Shown: in pieces, positions 9,449 to 23,200 of the stretch
Position numbering within the stretch: the first letter of the stretch is position 1
Layout: the number at the start of each line of letters is the position of its first letter
From: Glandiceps talaboti
Taxonomy: Eukaryota; Hemichordata; Enteropneusta; Spengelidae
DNA length: 64,000 nt
Direction: 5' to 3'
Assembly (NCBI RefSeq): GCF_964340395.1
Contig: NC_135571.1
Span: forward strand, 14,729,221-14,793,220
Notes under the pieces: generated by a model
Told to the model about the DNA's origin: nothing
What the model saw: only the letters and a program-made list of their open reading frames with translations
Databases searched by the model: none
Made by a program: the position numbers and the translations under genes

Positions 9449-12400
9449 GTAAAGAAATCGTACCCATTTCAAAACACTACTTCCTAGTAATTCCTACCAC
9501 TAGCATGACTAGTGTAGTAGTACTACTAGTAGTACCAGTAGTTAGGTAGGTCATACAATGTAGGACCAAGCTGCAATAATTGTGGCGTTTGCTGTGATTT
9601 TGAGGGCTTTTACAATTATTGCAGCTAATGTAGGCTAAGTTTGGGGTGTTCAGCTCTCACTTGCTGTGTATGGACTTGTCATGCTTGTGCTGGTGCCTGC
9701 AATGCCCCAGACAATCAGGAAACAACCAACAGAATCCCCCCTTATACCGCCATCATAATACTTACTTCAGTCTTTCGTTATTATACCTTAACTTGTGTCA
9801 CAATATGATCTGACAGGACTGCTAGGCAGCCATTCTGTTATGTCTTGTTCATGTATGGAGCCATTTGGCAAACATATCTGAGCAGATCAATTTCAGTCAA
9901 TCTTGGTATAAGGGTAGTATACTATTAGTATTAGGTACATATGCATGTCAGTTTGTGATTGCACCTATAACAGACAAGAAGTGTTACAATCAAAACAGGG
10001 ATCAACAGCTCCCAAACAGTGGGAACTATCATGTATGATGGCTTGTTGGTTGGTGGATTAGTTAGTTAGTTGATAAGTTACAATGTAGCCACTTTTACGG
10101 CACTGTCCAGGACACATCGCCAAGTAGTCATGGTAAACCACCGCCTCTTTTACGGCACTGCCCAAGACACACCGCCAAGTAGTCGTGGTAAACCACCGCC
10201 TCTTTTACGACACTGTCCAGGACACATCGCCAAGTAGTCGTGGTAAACCATCGCCTCTTTTACGGCACTGTCCAAGACACACTGCCAAGTAGTCGTGGTA
10301 AACCACCGCCTCTTTTACGACACTGTCCAGGACACATCGCCAAGTAGTCGTGGTAAACCACCGCCTCTTTTACGGCACTGTCCAAGACACACTGCCAAGT
10401 AGTCGTGGTAAACCACCGCCTCTTTTACGACACTGTCCAGGACACATCGCCAAGTAGTCGTGGTAAACCACTGCCTCTTTTACGGCACTGTCCAAGACAC
10501 ATCGCCAAGTAGTCGTGGTAAACCACCGCCTCTTTTACGGCACTGTCCAAGACACACTGCCAAGTAGTCGTGGTAAACCACCGCCTCTTTTACGGCACTG
10601 TCCAAGACACACTGCCAAGTAGTCGTGGTAAACCACCGCCTCTTTTACGGCACTGTCCAAGACACACTGCCAAGTAGTCGTGGTAAACCACCGCCTCTTT
10701 TACGGCACTGTCCAAGACACACTGCCAAGTAGTCGTGGTAAACCATCGCCTCTTTTACGACACTGTCCAAGACGCACTGCCAAGAGGCCGTGATTCCATT
10801 CACATACAATATGGTTATTCCTGAATAGCTAATTTCGTCGTTTTGTACATCAACACTACAACCAATCAGATTGCCTCATGCATACCATGTGATATACACT
10901 GCCTTGGCATGATAATGCACACCACATTGATCTGACTTAGACAAGCTGAAATTTAATTTTGTCACCCTACAGATAAGCTTGGAATGATATGAACAGAAAA
11001 TGATGACTGACAAATCACTGATGCTGTGTTTACAGTAGTAACTGTTAATAAATTGCCTGTTCACACTCATACATTCACTCAGTGCATGCATCTGTACTCG
11101 AGTTCACACCCCCTATGTCTGCCTCATGCTCACGCCACGCTATGTCTACCTCACGTTCACTGTTAACACTGCACTGTAACCATTGAGAAAAAACAGTGAC
11201 TCCTTTCTTTAGTTGTCTAGCCAATCATTCTCAATCTGTGGGTGTATGTACATGTATATCCCCAGACTAGTGTCTAGCAAATTGCAGACAATCAGGTAGG
11301 ACTGGTGTGGGTGGTTGATAGTTCTAGACTAAGACCTTATAGTGCAATGTACTATATGGGTCCTATTGTTGTATGAAAACAATAAACATGTGCATTTTGT
11401 ATGTATATAACAAAACAGCATCTGTTTGTTACCCAGAGGACATTGAGCCACTTACAAAGATAAACAAAAGTGTTATACATTTATAGTTTTGCCACTAGGA
11501 GTGCTGTTTATCAGTGCCTTGGAATTGAGTAGGAGTGGTTCAGTTCATTTTGGTGACTGCTTATACATCACTCACCTTTCATTTGGTGACTGCTGATACA
11601 TCACTCACCTTTCATTTGGTGACTGCTTATACATCACTCACCTTTCATTTGGTGACTGCTGATACATCACTCACCTTTCATTTGGTGACTGCTGATACAT
11701 CACTCACCTTTCATTTGGTGACTGCTTATACATCACTCACCTTTCATTTGGTGACTGCTGATACATCACTCACCTTTCATTTGGTGACTGCTTATACATC
11801 ACTCACCTTTCATTTGGTGACTGCTGATACATCACTCACCTTTCATTTGGTGACTGCTTATACATCACTCACCTTTCATTTGGTGACTGCTTATACATCA
11901 CTCACCTTTCATTTGGTGACTGCTTATACATCACTCACCTTTCATTTGGTGACTGCTTATACATCACTCACCTTTCATTTGGTGACTGCTTATACATCAC
12001 TCACCTTTCATTTGGTGACTGCTTATACATCACTCACCTTTCATTTGGTGACTGCTTATACATCACTCACCTTACATATACATTTGTAGAAATAATTACA
12101 GGTCAGTTCAGTTCATTTTGCATAACAGCACCTCAGCCCATCATACATATGATTGTATTTAGCGAGATGGAGAGTGACTGAAAACCACTTTGACAACTAT
12201 ACTAATGGTAAATAAAGTATGCAAAATGAATAAAGTACATGAACACATGAAAATAGAATTAACAATTAATATTAAACCCTTGTCACAACTTGAAGAGAAT
12301 ATCTCCAAATACAAATGTATGGTTGCAAAATAACAGTTTCATTTTTCCAGGATTAATTTATGTTCATACATGTATGTATGTATGTATGTATGTATGTATG

Positions 12401-15400
12401 TATGTATGTATGTATGTATGTATGTATGTATGTATGTATGTATGTAGGTATGTATGTATGTATGTATGTATGTATGTATGTATGTATGTATGTATGTATG
12501 TATGTTTGTATGTATGTATGTATGTATGTATGTATGTATGTATGTATGTATGTATGTATGTATGTATGTGTTCTCACTGTGATGGAAAGAACTCATCTGA
12601 TTACAAACCATTTAAAAGTAAAGTGAATCTGAATATGAAAAGAGGGGTAAATGAGGAAACAAGAAATAGCTTCCAGCTAAGTCTAGGCTGATCCCTAATC
12701 AATCTGTGGTACCCTTATGTAACAATTCTTATGAAAAACACTAGATGCTGACCCATATATGTCTCATGTCTCATTTGGTATTTAGCTCTTACATGTACGT
12801 CTGGTTGATTTGTTAGTTGCCTTTGACACCAGTGGGAAGCAATTGTATATATTCATCTTACATGATTAGCCCGTATTGTTTTCCTTAGAACTATAGCTCA
12901 GCCCACTATACATGCATGTACTCAGGACAATTAGGAAAGCCTTTGTAAGTGCCCATCCCATTCAATGGCATAGGGGTTCTACATGTTAAACTAACTCAAC
13001 GTGTAGGCTTGAATTGTGAGTACACATTATTGTTGAATTCAGTAAAACCACAATACAATTTAACTAACCATTAGATGTTAACAAACACTTTAAGTTTTCA
13101 TTTAAACTATATGCAAAAATGGCCATGTACCTACTGCAGGTGTGGGTGTACATGTACCTACTGCAGGTGTGGGTGTACATGTACCTACTGCAGGTGTGGG
13201 TGGGTGGGGTGTACATGTACCCACATACATGTAAAGTCCACAGAAATAATGTTTGACAATGTACATGTATATTGAGTCACACACACACACTCTCTGAGTT
13301 TCATAATACAATTTTAATTTAAAATCCTTAGACAATACCTGAATACAATATGTGGTCAAACTTTGTGGCTTTGCACACAAGGCGTGTGGCTGCATTCTGT
13401 ATCTTGTTAATAAGAATCTTAGGACAATCAGAAAGAAGACTATGATAGAATACATGTAAAATACTGATTTTACCATTGTCCATGGAACTGAGAAGGTCAT
13501 TGAGAATTTAAATAATTTTAATAAGTGCAGTGTCTGTGCTGTGAAATGGTCTGTATGCTGATTGAAGGGGATGTAATAAATTTATTGACTTGAGATAATT
13601 GATTAGTTTTGAAGAACAATTTGCTCTAAGAGCTTAGAAAGAAAGCGTAAGTTTGAAACAGGGCAGTAGTTGTTTCGTCCATTTGGATCAAGGGATGCTT
13701 TGTTTAGGAGAGATGTTACAAATTAAGTTTTGAAGACAATAGAGAAAGAACCAGAATAGAGTGAGTTATTAATCATAGATGTTAGCAAGTTTAACAATGT
13801 ATCCAGACATTCAACTAGTAAACCAGTTGGAAAAGGATCAAGATCACAAGTTTTGGTGGCAGATTTAAGAATTATTTTCCTAACAGTGTCATCAGAAACC
13901 TGGTCAAATTTTTAACTGAAAACCCGACCCTGGAAGCGAGGTTCAGTGTTAGATGGAGTAGGCGATACATTGTAAACCCGACCCTGGATGTGAGGTTTAG
14001 TGTTAGATGGAGTAGGCGATACCCGACCCTGGAAGTGAGGTTCAGTGTTAGATGGAGTAGGCGATACATTGTAAACCCGACCCTGGAAGTGAGGTTCAGT
14101 GTTAGATGGAGTAGGCGATACCCAACCATGGAAGTGAGGTTCAGTGTTAGATGGAGTAGGCGATACCCGACCCTGGAAGCGAGGTTCAGTGTTAGATGGA
14201 GTAGGCGATACCCGACCCTGGAAGCAAGGTTCAGTGTTAGATGGAGTAGGTGAAAACCGGACCCTGGAAGCGAGGTTCAGTGTTAGATGGAGTAGGCGAT
14301 ACCCGACCCTGGAAGCGAGGTTCAGTGTTAGATGGAGTAGGCGATACCCGACCCAGGAAGCGAGGTTCAGTGTTAGATGGAGTAGGCGATACCTGACCCT
14401 GGAAGCGAGGTTCAGTGTTAGATGGAGTAGGCGATACCCGACCCTGGAAGCGAGGTACAGTGTTAGATGGAGTAGGCGATACCCGACCCTGGAAGCGAGG
14501 TTCAGTGTTAGATGGAGTAGGTGAAAACTGGACCCTGGAAGCGAGGTTCAGTGTTAGATGGAGTAGGTGAAAACTGGACCCTGGAAGCGAGGTTCAGTGT
14601 TAGATGGAGTAGGTGAAAACTGGACCCTGGAAGCGAGGTTCAGTGTTAGATGGAGTAGGTGAAAACCCGACCCTGGAAGCGAGGTTCAGTGTTAGATGGA
14701 GTAGGTGAAAACCCGACCCTGGAAGCGAGGTTCAGTGTTAGATGGAGTAGGTGAAAACTGGACCCTGGAAGCGAGGTTCAGTGTTAGATGGAGTAGGTGA
14801 AAACCCGACCCTGGAAGCGAGGTTCAGTGTTAGATGGAGTAGGCAATACCCGACCCTGGAAGCGAGGTTCAGTGTTAGATGGAGTAGGCAATACATTGTA
14901 AATGTGAATCAAAGATTCTCTCCGATACACCGGACTTTGGTACAAATATTTTACCAATGAATAATAGTAATAATGGTACATTTTCTAAGCTATAAAATCT
15001 ATGATATTTTTTGTAGTAAGACTACCAGTATGAAGGCTTAGCATCTTATTCAACATTTTGGTAACAGTGAGTTGCAAGTGGAGTCATGATGGGTGAAGGG
15101 TTAGTGTGACCGGCTTGGAATCTGCAGGTTGCAGGTTCAAGCCCTGTTGCTGCCTGCTGTTTGTTTCTGAGTGGCTAAAGTCCTTGGGCAAGATTTGAAC
15201 CACAACTGTGCCTCAGTCAACCCAGCTGTGTAACTGGGGACCTGGTAGGATGTAGGTTGCAATGTGAAGGTTTTAATCCTATGTGCTTAAATGGCTACAA
15301 TGGATTGTAGGCTCCCCAGGGAGTTGAATAACATGTCTAGAAACATCTTGCCTAGTTTCAATCTCATTGACCAAATATTTTTTGAGATATAGGTTTTTGA

Positions 15401-17220
15401 CCAAAAAGACACATTTTTACAACTAATTTGTACTTCAGTAATGAAATCATCATGTCATGAACCATTCTTAATCTAAACACCCCTAAGAATGTTCCCACCA
15501 AATTTCAGACTGATCTACCCAGTAGTTTTCGACCAAAAATCACACACTGGTAGTAAGATCATTTTGATTTGAACAATTTCCCAACTAGACACCCTAGGTA
15601 ATACACCCACCAAATATTATGGCAATCGGTCCACTGGTTTTTGACTTTAAGTTGTGAGTCACAATGCTATGCATCAATGGCATGTTACTTAGGAGATACT
15701 GGCTTTCTGGAAGTAACAACACATTAATTGCCCAAACTAGCTTACCCTAAACCTAATTATTTGTGATTTCATTTTTTTATATATTCCCAAGCCAGTGTGA
15801 TAACATTTGATAAGATTAGAAGTACATGTATTACCCAAGTGTTGAAAAAGAACTGTGTAACACTTTAGTAGATATGAAATTTGTGTTGTAAAAGTCAGAC
15901 TTTATCATTTGTTATCACAATATTTGAGTCATTTCTCACCATAAGGTGATGTGATGAGTTGTGTTTTAGACAGAGAGACCATTAACTAAACTTCATTCAC
16001 AAGTTGAATTCCAATTGTACTGTCTGTACCATATGTGCAAATTGACTACTAAGAGTGTGTGTGATCAAACATGGTTTGGCTATCTCACCATTCAACATCC
16101 CGATGCATACAGTTTACTGTCAATATGGCATTACAATGCATCCACCAGTGAGAAAGTTTTGTGTTGCCCTCCTGTACTGCAGTGTTTTCCCAAAGATTAA
16201 ACACCTTGTATATATGTATGTGTTATATTGCTATTATATCTCAATTTACTTCCCAGGACACAAACTAAAGAAGTCTTTGTATGTATTTAGTGCGGGGTAA
16301 ATCACAGACACACTGTAGATCACATGTATAAGGGCCTAATTAGTAGACGTGTGTACAAAACAATGGACATTTTCTTACATACAAGTAATTGTTATGCAAA
16401 TGAATCATGTTACATTGTACAGTATTATTCTCCAATATATTTCTTTGTTCAGTCAAGTAAACTATGACTTTAACCTAAGGGGCCTTGTCACTTTCAGTCA
16501 ATGATGAGAAATCACCAAACTGTTATCTTTGACTAAAGAAAAAAACGGGGAATAATATATCAACCAAATTTATGAAACTCAAGAAGAATAAGAGTGACTT
16601 AATGTTTTAAAGTACCATAGAGTACAATGTAGATGTACTGTAGACAAGATACTCAGTATTATCTGACGGTAGAATCACCAGGGTATACAAATCACAGTCA
16701 AACACATTCAGTTTGGTTTGTGTGTAGACAAGGTACTCAGTATATCTGACGATAGAATCACCAGGGTAAACAAATCACAGTCAAACACATTCAGTTTGGT
16801 TTGTGTGTAGACAAGGTACTCAGTATATCTGACGGTAGAATCACCAGGGTATACAAATCACAGTCAAACACATTCAGTTTGGTTTGTGTGTAGACAAGGT
16901 ACTCAGTATATCTGACGGTAGAATCACCAGGGTATACAAATCACAGTCAAACACATTCAGTTTGGTTTGTGTGTAGACAAGGTACTCAGTATATCTGACG
17001 GTAGAATCACCAGGGTATACAAATCACAGTCAAACACATTCAGTTTGGTTTGTGTGTATAAATGAGATAAATGAATAGTACTACTGTTTCACATGTTATT
17101 AAATGGACACTCCATCCAGGACTGGTCACATAGCCAGCTTTCTCCTAGCACACACACAAATTGACCCATGCAACTTTCTCCCCAGCACACACATTGCCAA
17201 CTTTCTCCCCAGCGCACACG

Positions 17221-17273
<53 letters not shown>

Positions 17274-20200
17274 CCAGCTTTCTCCCAGCACACACAAATA
17301 AATGCCAGACTTGGGATACAGAACAAAGAGAAAAGTGTGAGTCTTGGCCTTCATCAATTTTATCATAGGGGCGACTACACAATAGCATATTGTGTAGTAT
17401 CAATTGAATTAATCACTATATGATTAAAATGTTCTCATTAGTACTATAATTAAAATCTAGCAACTTGCTAGATAACTTTGTATAAGTTTATATATATTTC
17501 AAGTATAAACTAGAGATTACAATATACACGACATTGTATATAATGTTTCATTTGGACATAATGATATACAGATATTTCACTGAAGTACACATAATGTTAT
17601 GATACTGAGTTTATGAATCTCTTGGGATCAATTACCAAAATATTTTACTAAAGTCGTGTACCATGTAGAAGTATAATATACTTACCTATACTATAGCAAA
17701 TCCTATTTCCTGAATATCTTTGTTTATTTTATTTCTAGATATTATTCCAGCATTATATAACATTGATATCAAAGACAGTACCCACAATGTGTTGAATATT
17801 TTATTGATTGGAGCTGCTGACTGTCGTCATATTCTGAAAACAATTTCAAGAAAACATCGATACAGTAAGAAAAAAATAAATGTAAGTAAATGGCAGATAC
17901 CTCCTAGTGTTGGTCATTGTATACAAGGGTATATAATAGTCTGGTACACTATACAAGGGTATATAATAGTCTGGTACACTATACAAGGGTATATAATAGT
18001 CTGGTACACTATACAATGGTATATAATAGTCTGGTACACTATACAATGGTATATAATAGTCTAGTAGATTGTATACAAGGGTATATAATAGTCTGGTACA
18101 CTATACAATGGTATATAATAGTCTGGTACACTATACAATGGTATATAATAGTCTGGTACACTATACAAGGGTATATAATAGTCTGGTACACTATACAATG
18201 GTATATAATAGTCTGGTACACTATACAATGGTATATAATAGTCTGGTACACTATACAATGGTATATAATAGTCTGGTACACTATACAATGGTATATAATA
18301 GTCTAGGAGATTGTATACAAGGGTATATAATAGTCTGGTACACTATACAATGGTATATAATAGTCTGGTACACTATACAATGGTATATAATAGTCTGGTA
18401 CACTATACAAGGGTATATAATAGTCTGGTACACTATACAAGGGTATATAATAGTCTGGTACACTATACAAGGGTATATAATAGTCTAGTAGATTGTATAC
18501 AAGGGTATATAATAGTCTGGTACACTATACAATGGTATATAATAGTCTGGTACACTATACAAGGGTATATAATAGTCTGGTACACTATACAAGGGTATAT
18601 AATAGTCTGGTACACTATACAAGGGTATATAATAGTCTGGTACACTATACAATGGTATATAATAGTCTGGTACACTATACAATGGTATATAATAGTCTGG
18701 TACACTATACAATGGTATATAATCGTCTATCTGGAACACTTTAACCTAAGAAATGACATCATATTTACAATCTTAATGTGTTGACACACATTGTGATAAA
18801 TGGGATGTTATTTCACAGTTTCCCATAAATCTTTGCATGTTCTAGGAAATATTCTAACTTTCAGAGTCTATATATATATTTGATATTCAGATCTATGTTG
18901 TAGAGAATAACTTAGAGATCTATATTTGATATTCAGATCTATGTTGTAGAGAATAACTTAGAGATCTATGTTTGCTATTCAGATCTATGTTGTAGAGAAT
19001 AACTTAGAGATCTATGTTTGCTATTCAGATCTATGTTGTAGAGAATAACTTAGAGATCTATATTTGCTATTTAGATCTATATTGTAGAGAATAACTTAGA
19101 GATCTATATTTGCTATTCAGATCTATAATGTAGAGAATAACTTAGAGATCTATATTTGCTATTTAGATCTATGTTGTAGAGAATAACTTAGAGATCTATA
19201 TTTGCTATTCAGATCTATGTTGTAGAGAATAACTTAGAGATCTATATTTGCTATTCAGATCTATGTTGTAGAGAATAACTTAGAGATCTATATTTGATAT
19301 TCAGATCTATGTTGTAGAGTAACTTAGAGATATATATTTGATATTCAGATCTATATTGTAGAGAATAACTTAGAGATCTATATTTTCTATTCAGATCTAT
19401 AATGTAGAGAATAACTTAGAGATCTATATTTGCTATTCAGATCTATAATGTAGAGAATAACTTAGAGATCTATATTTGCTATTCAGATCTATATTGTAGA
19501 GAGTAACTTAGAGAGCTATATTTGCTATTCAGATCTATATTGTAGAGAATAACTTAGAGATCTATATTTGCTATTCAGATCTATAATGTAGAGAATAACT
19601 TAGAGATCTATATTTGCTATTTAGATCTATGTTGTAGAGAATAACTTAGAGATCTATATTTGCTATTCAGATCTATGTTGTAGAGAATAACTTAGAGATC
19701 TATGTTTGCTATTCAGATCTATGTTGTAGAGAATAACTTAGAGATCTATATTTGCTATTCAGATCTATATTGTAGAGAGTAACTTAGAGATATATATTTG
19801 ATATTCAGATCTATAATGTAGAGAATAACTTAGAGATCTATATTTGCTATTCAGATCTATGTTGTAGAGAATAACTTAGAGATCTATATTTGATATTCAG
19901 ATCTATGTTGTAGAGTAACTTAGAGATATATATTTGATATTCAGATCTATATTGTAGAGAATAACTTAGAGATCTATATTTGCTATTCAGATCTATGTTG
20001 TAGAGAATAACTTAGAGATATATATTTGCTATTCAGATCTATATTGTAGAGAATAACTTAGAGATCTATATTTGCTATTCAGATCTATATTGTAGAGAGT
20101 AACTTAGAGATATATATTTGATATTCAGATCTATATTGTAGAGAATAACTTAGAGATCTATATTTGATATTCAGATCTATGTTGTAGAGAGTAACTTAGA

Positions 20201-23200
20201 GATATATATTTGCTATTCAGATCTATGTTGTAGAGAATAACTTAGAGATCTATGCCAGACATATGCTGCTACTGACGACAGCACTACAGTCACCCCCACA
20301 GATGGGTTTACAAGAAAAAACTGAATTATTTCTTGAAATTTTTGGGAACTCACATGTACGGCCACATTCCAATCAATATATCATCAATCAAGCCAACAAG
20401 TTTATCAGGTAAGTCCCCAGGAATATTCTACAAAATCTTTTATTACATCTTTAAAAAAATGAAATTATTAATAATTTACCATGTGGATATCTGTAGTAAT
20501 GTCAGTTATTTGACTGAGATAGTCTGAGATAGTCAGATATCTGTAGGACTGTCAGTTATTTGGCTGAGATAGACTGAGATAGTCAGATATCTGTAGTACT
20601 GTCAGTTATTTGGCTAAGATAGACTGAGATAGTCAGATATCTGTAGTAATGCCAGTTATTTGGCTGAGATAGCCTGAGATAGTCAGATATCTGTAGTAAT
20701 GCCAGTTATTTGACTGAGATAGACTGAGATAGTCAGATATCTGTAGTAATGCCAGTTATTTGACTGAGATAAACTGAGATAGTCAGATATCTGTAGTAAT
20801 GCCAGTTATTTGGCTGAGATAGACTGAGATAGTCAGATATCTGTAGTAATGCCAGTTATTTGGCTGAGATAGTCAGATATCTGTAGTAATGCCAGTTATT
20901 TGGCTGAGATAGACTGAGATAGTCAGATATCTGTAGTAATGCCAGTTATTTGACTGAGATAGACTGAGATAGTCAGATATCTATAGTAATGCCAGTTATT
21001 TGGCTGAGATAGTCTGAGATAGTCAGATATCTGTAGTAATGCCAGTTATTTGGCTGAGATAGACTGAGATAGTCAGATATCTGTAGTAATGCCAGTTATT
21101 TGGCTGAGATAGACTGAGATAGTCAGATATCTGTAGTAATGTCAGTTATTTGACTGAGATAGTCTGAGATAGTCAGATATCTGTAGTAATGTCAGTTATT
21201 TGACTGAGATAGTCTGAGATAGTCAGATATCTATAGTAATGTCAGTTATTTGACTGAGATAGACTGAGATAGTCAGATATCTGTATAATGCCAGTTATTT
21301 GGCTGAGATAGACTGAGATAGTCAGATATCTGTAGTAATGCCAGTTATTTGGCTGAGATAGACTGAGATAGTCAGATATCTACACACCAGGGACTACAAC
21401 ATATACTTACTAATTTAGTTATTTGACCGAGATAGTCAGTTATCTACTACACCAGGGACTACAAAATATACTTAGTTATTTGACTGAGATAGTCAGATAT
21501 CTACTACACCAGGGACTACAAAATATACTAGTTATTTGGGTGAGATAGTCAGATATCTACTACACCAGGGACTACAAAATATACTTAGTTATTTGACTGA
21601 GATAGTCAGTTATCAACTGCACCAGGGACTACAAAATATACTAGTTATTTGGGTGAGATAGTCAGATATCTACTACACCAGGGACTACAAAATATACTTA
21701 GTTATTTGACTGAGATAGTCAGATATCTACTACACCAGAGACTACAAAATATACTAGTTATTTGGGTGAGATAGTCAGTTATCTACTATGTCAGGGACTA
21801 CAAAATATACTTAGTTATTTGACCGAGATAGTCAGTTATCTACTACACCAGGGACTACAAAATATACTTAGTTATTTGACTGAGATAGTCAGATATCTAC
21901 TACACCAGGGACTACAAAATATACTTAGTTATTTGACTGAGATAGTCAGATATCTACTATGTCAGGGACTACAAAATATACTTAGTTATTTGACCGAGAT
22001 AGTCAGTTATCTACTACACCAGGGACTACAAAATATACTAGTTATTTGACTGAGATAGTCAGATATCTACTACACCAGGGACTACAAAATATACTAGTTA
22101 TTTGACTGAGATAGTCAGATATCTACTACACCAGGGACTACAAAATATACTTAGTTATTTGGCTGAGATAGACTGAGATAGTCAGATATCTGTAGTAATG
22201 CCAGTTATTTGGCTGAGATAGACTGAGATAGTCAGATATCTACACACCAGGGACTACAACATATACTTACTAATTTAGTTATTTGACCGAGATAGTCAGT
22301 TATCTACTACACCAGGGACTACAAAATATACTTAGTTATTTGACTGAGATAGTCAGATATCTACTACACCAGGGACTACAAAATATACTAGTTATTTGGG
22401 TGAGATAGTCAGATATCTACTACACCAGGGACTACAAAATATACTTAGTTATTTGACTGAGATAGTCAGTTATCAACTGCACCAGGGACTACAAAATATA
22501 CTAGTTATTTGGGTGAGATAGTCAGATATCTACTACACCAGGGACTACAAAATATACTTAGTTATTTGACTGAGATAGTCAGATATCTACTACACCAGAG
22601 ACTACAAAATATACTAGTTATTTGGGTGAGATAGTCAGTTATCTACTATGTCAGGGACTACAAAATATACTTAGTTATTTGACCGAGATAGTCAGTTATC
22701 TACTACACCAGGGACTACAAAATATACTTAGTTATTTGACTGAGATAGTCAGATATCTACTACACCAGGGACTACAAAATATACTTAGTTATTTGACTGA
22801 GATAGTCAGATATCTACTATGTCAGGGACTACAAAATATACTTAGTTATTTGACCGAGATAGTCAGTTATCTACTACACCAGGGACTACAAAATATACTA
22901 GTTATTTGACTGAGATAGTCAGATATCTACTACACCAGGGACTACAAAATATACTAGTTATTTGACTGAGATAGTCAGATATCTACTACACCAGGGACTA
23001 CAAAATATACTTAGTTATTTGACTGAGATAGTCAGTTATCTACTACACCAGGGACTACAAAATATACTAGTTATTTGACTGAGATAGTCAGTTATCTACT
23101 ACACCAGGGACTACAAAATATACTAGTTATTTGACTGAGATAGTCAGATATCTACTACACCAGGGACTACAAAATATACTAGTTATTTGACTGAGATAGT

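Noticed and set aside
11535-12089. 184-codon frame of FHLVTAYTSLT repeats
   Set aside because: 33-bp minisatellite translated; it lies in an intron, and indels or variants are not biased to synonymous sites.
13990-14524. RFSVRWSRRYPTLEA repeat frames
   Set aside because: 45-bp minisatellite; open in more than one frame, so not coding.
15085-15160. A functional tRNA gene
   Set aside because: A B box is present, but a cloverleaf with paired acceptor stem is not, and SINE body follows directly.
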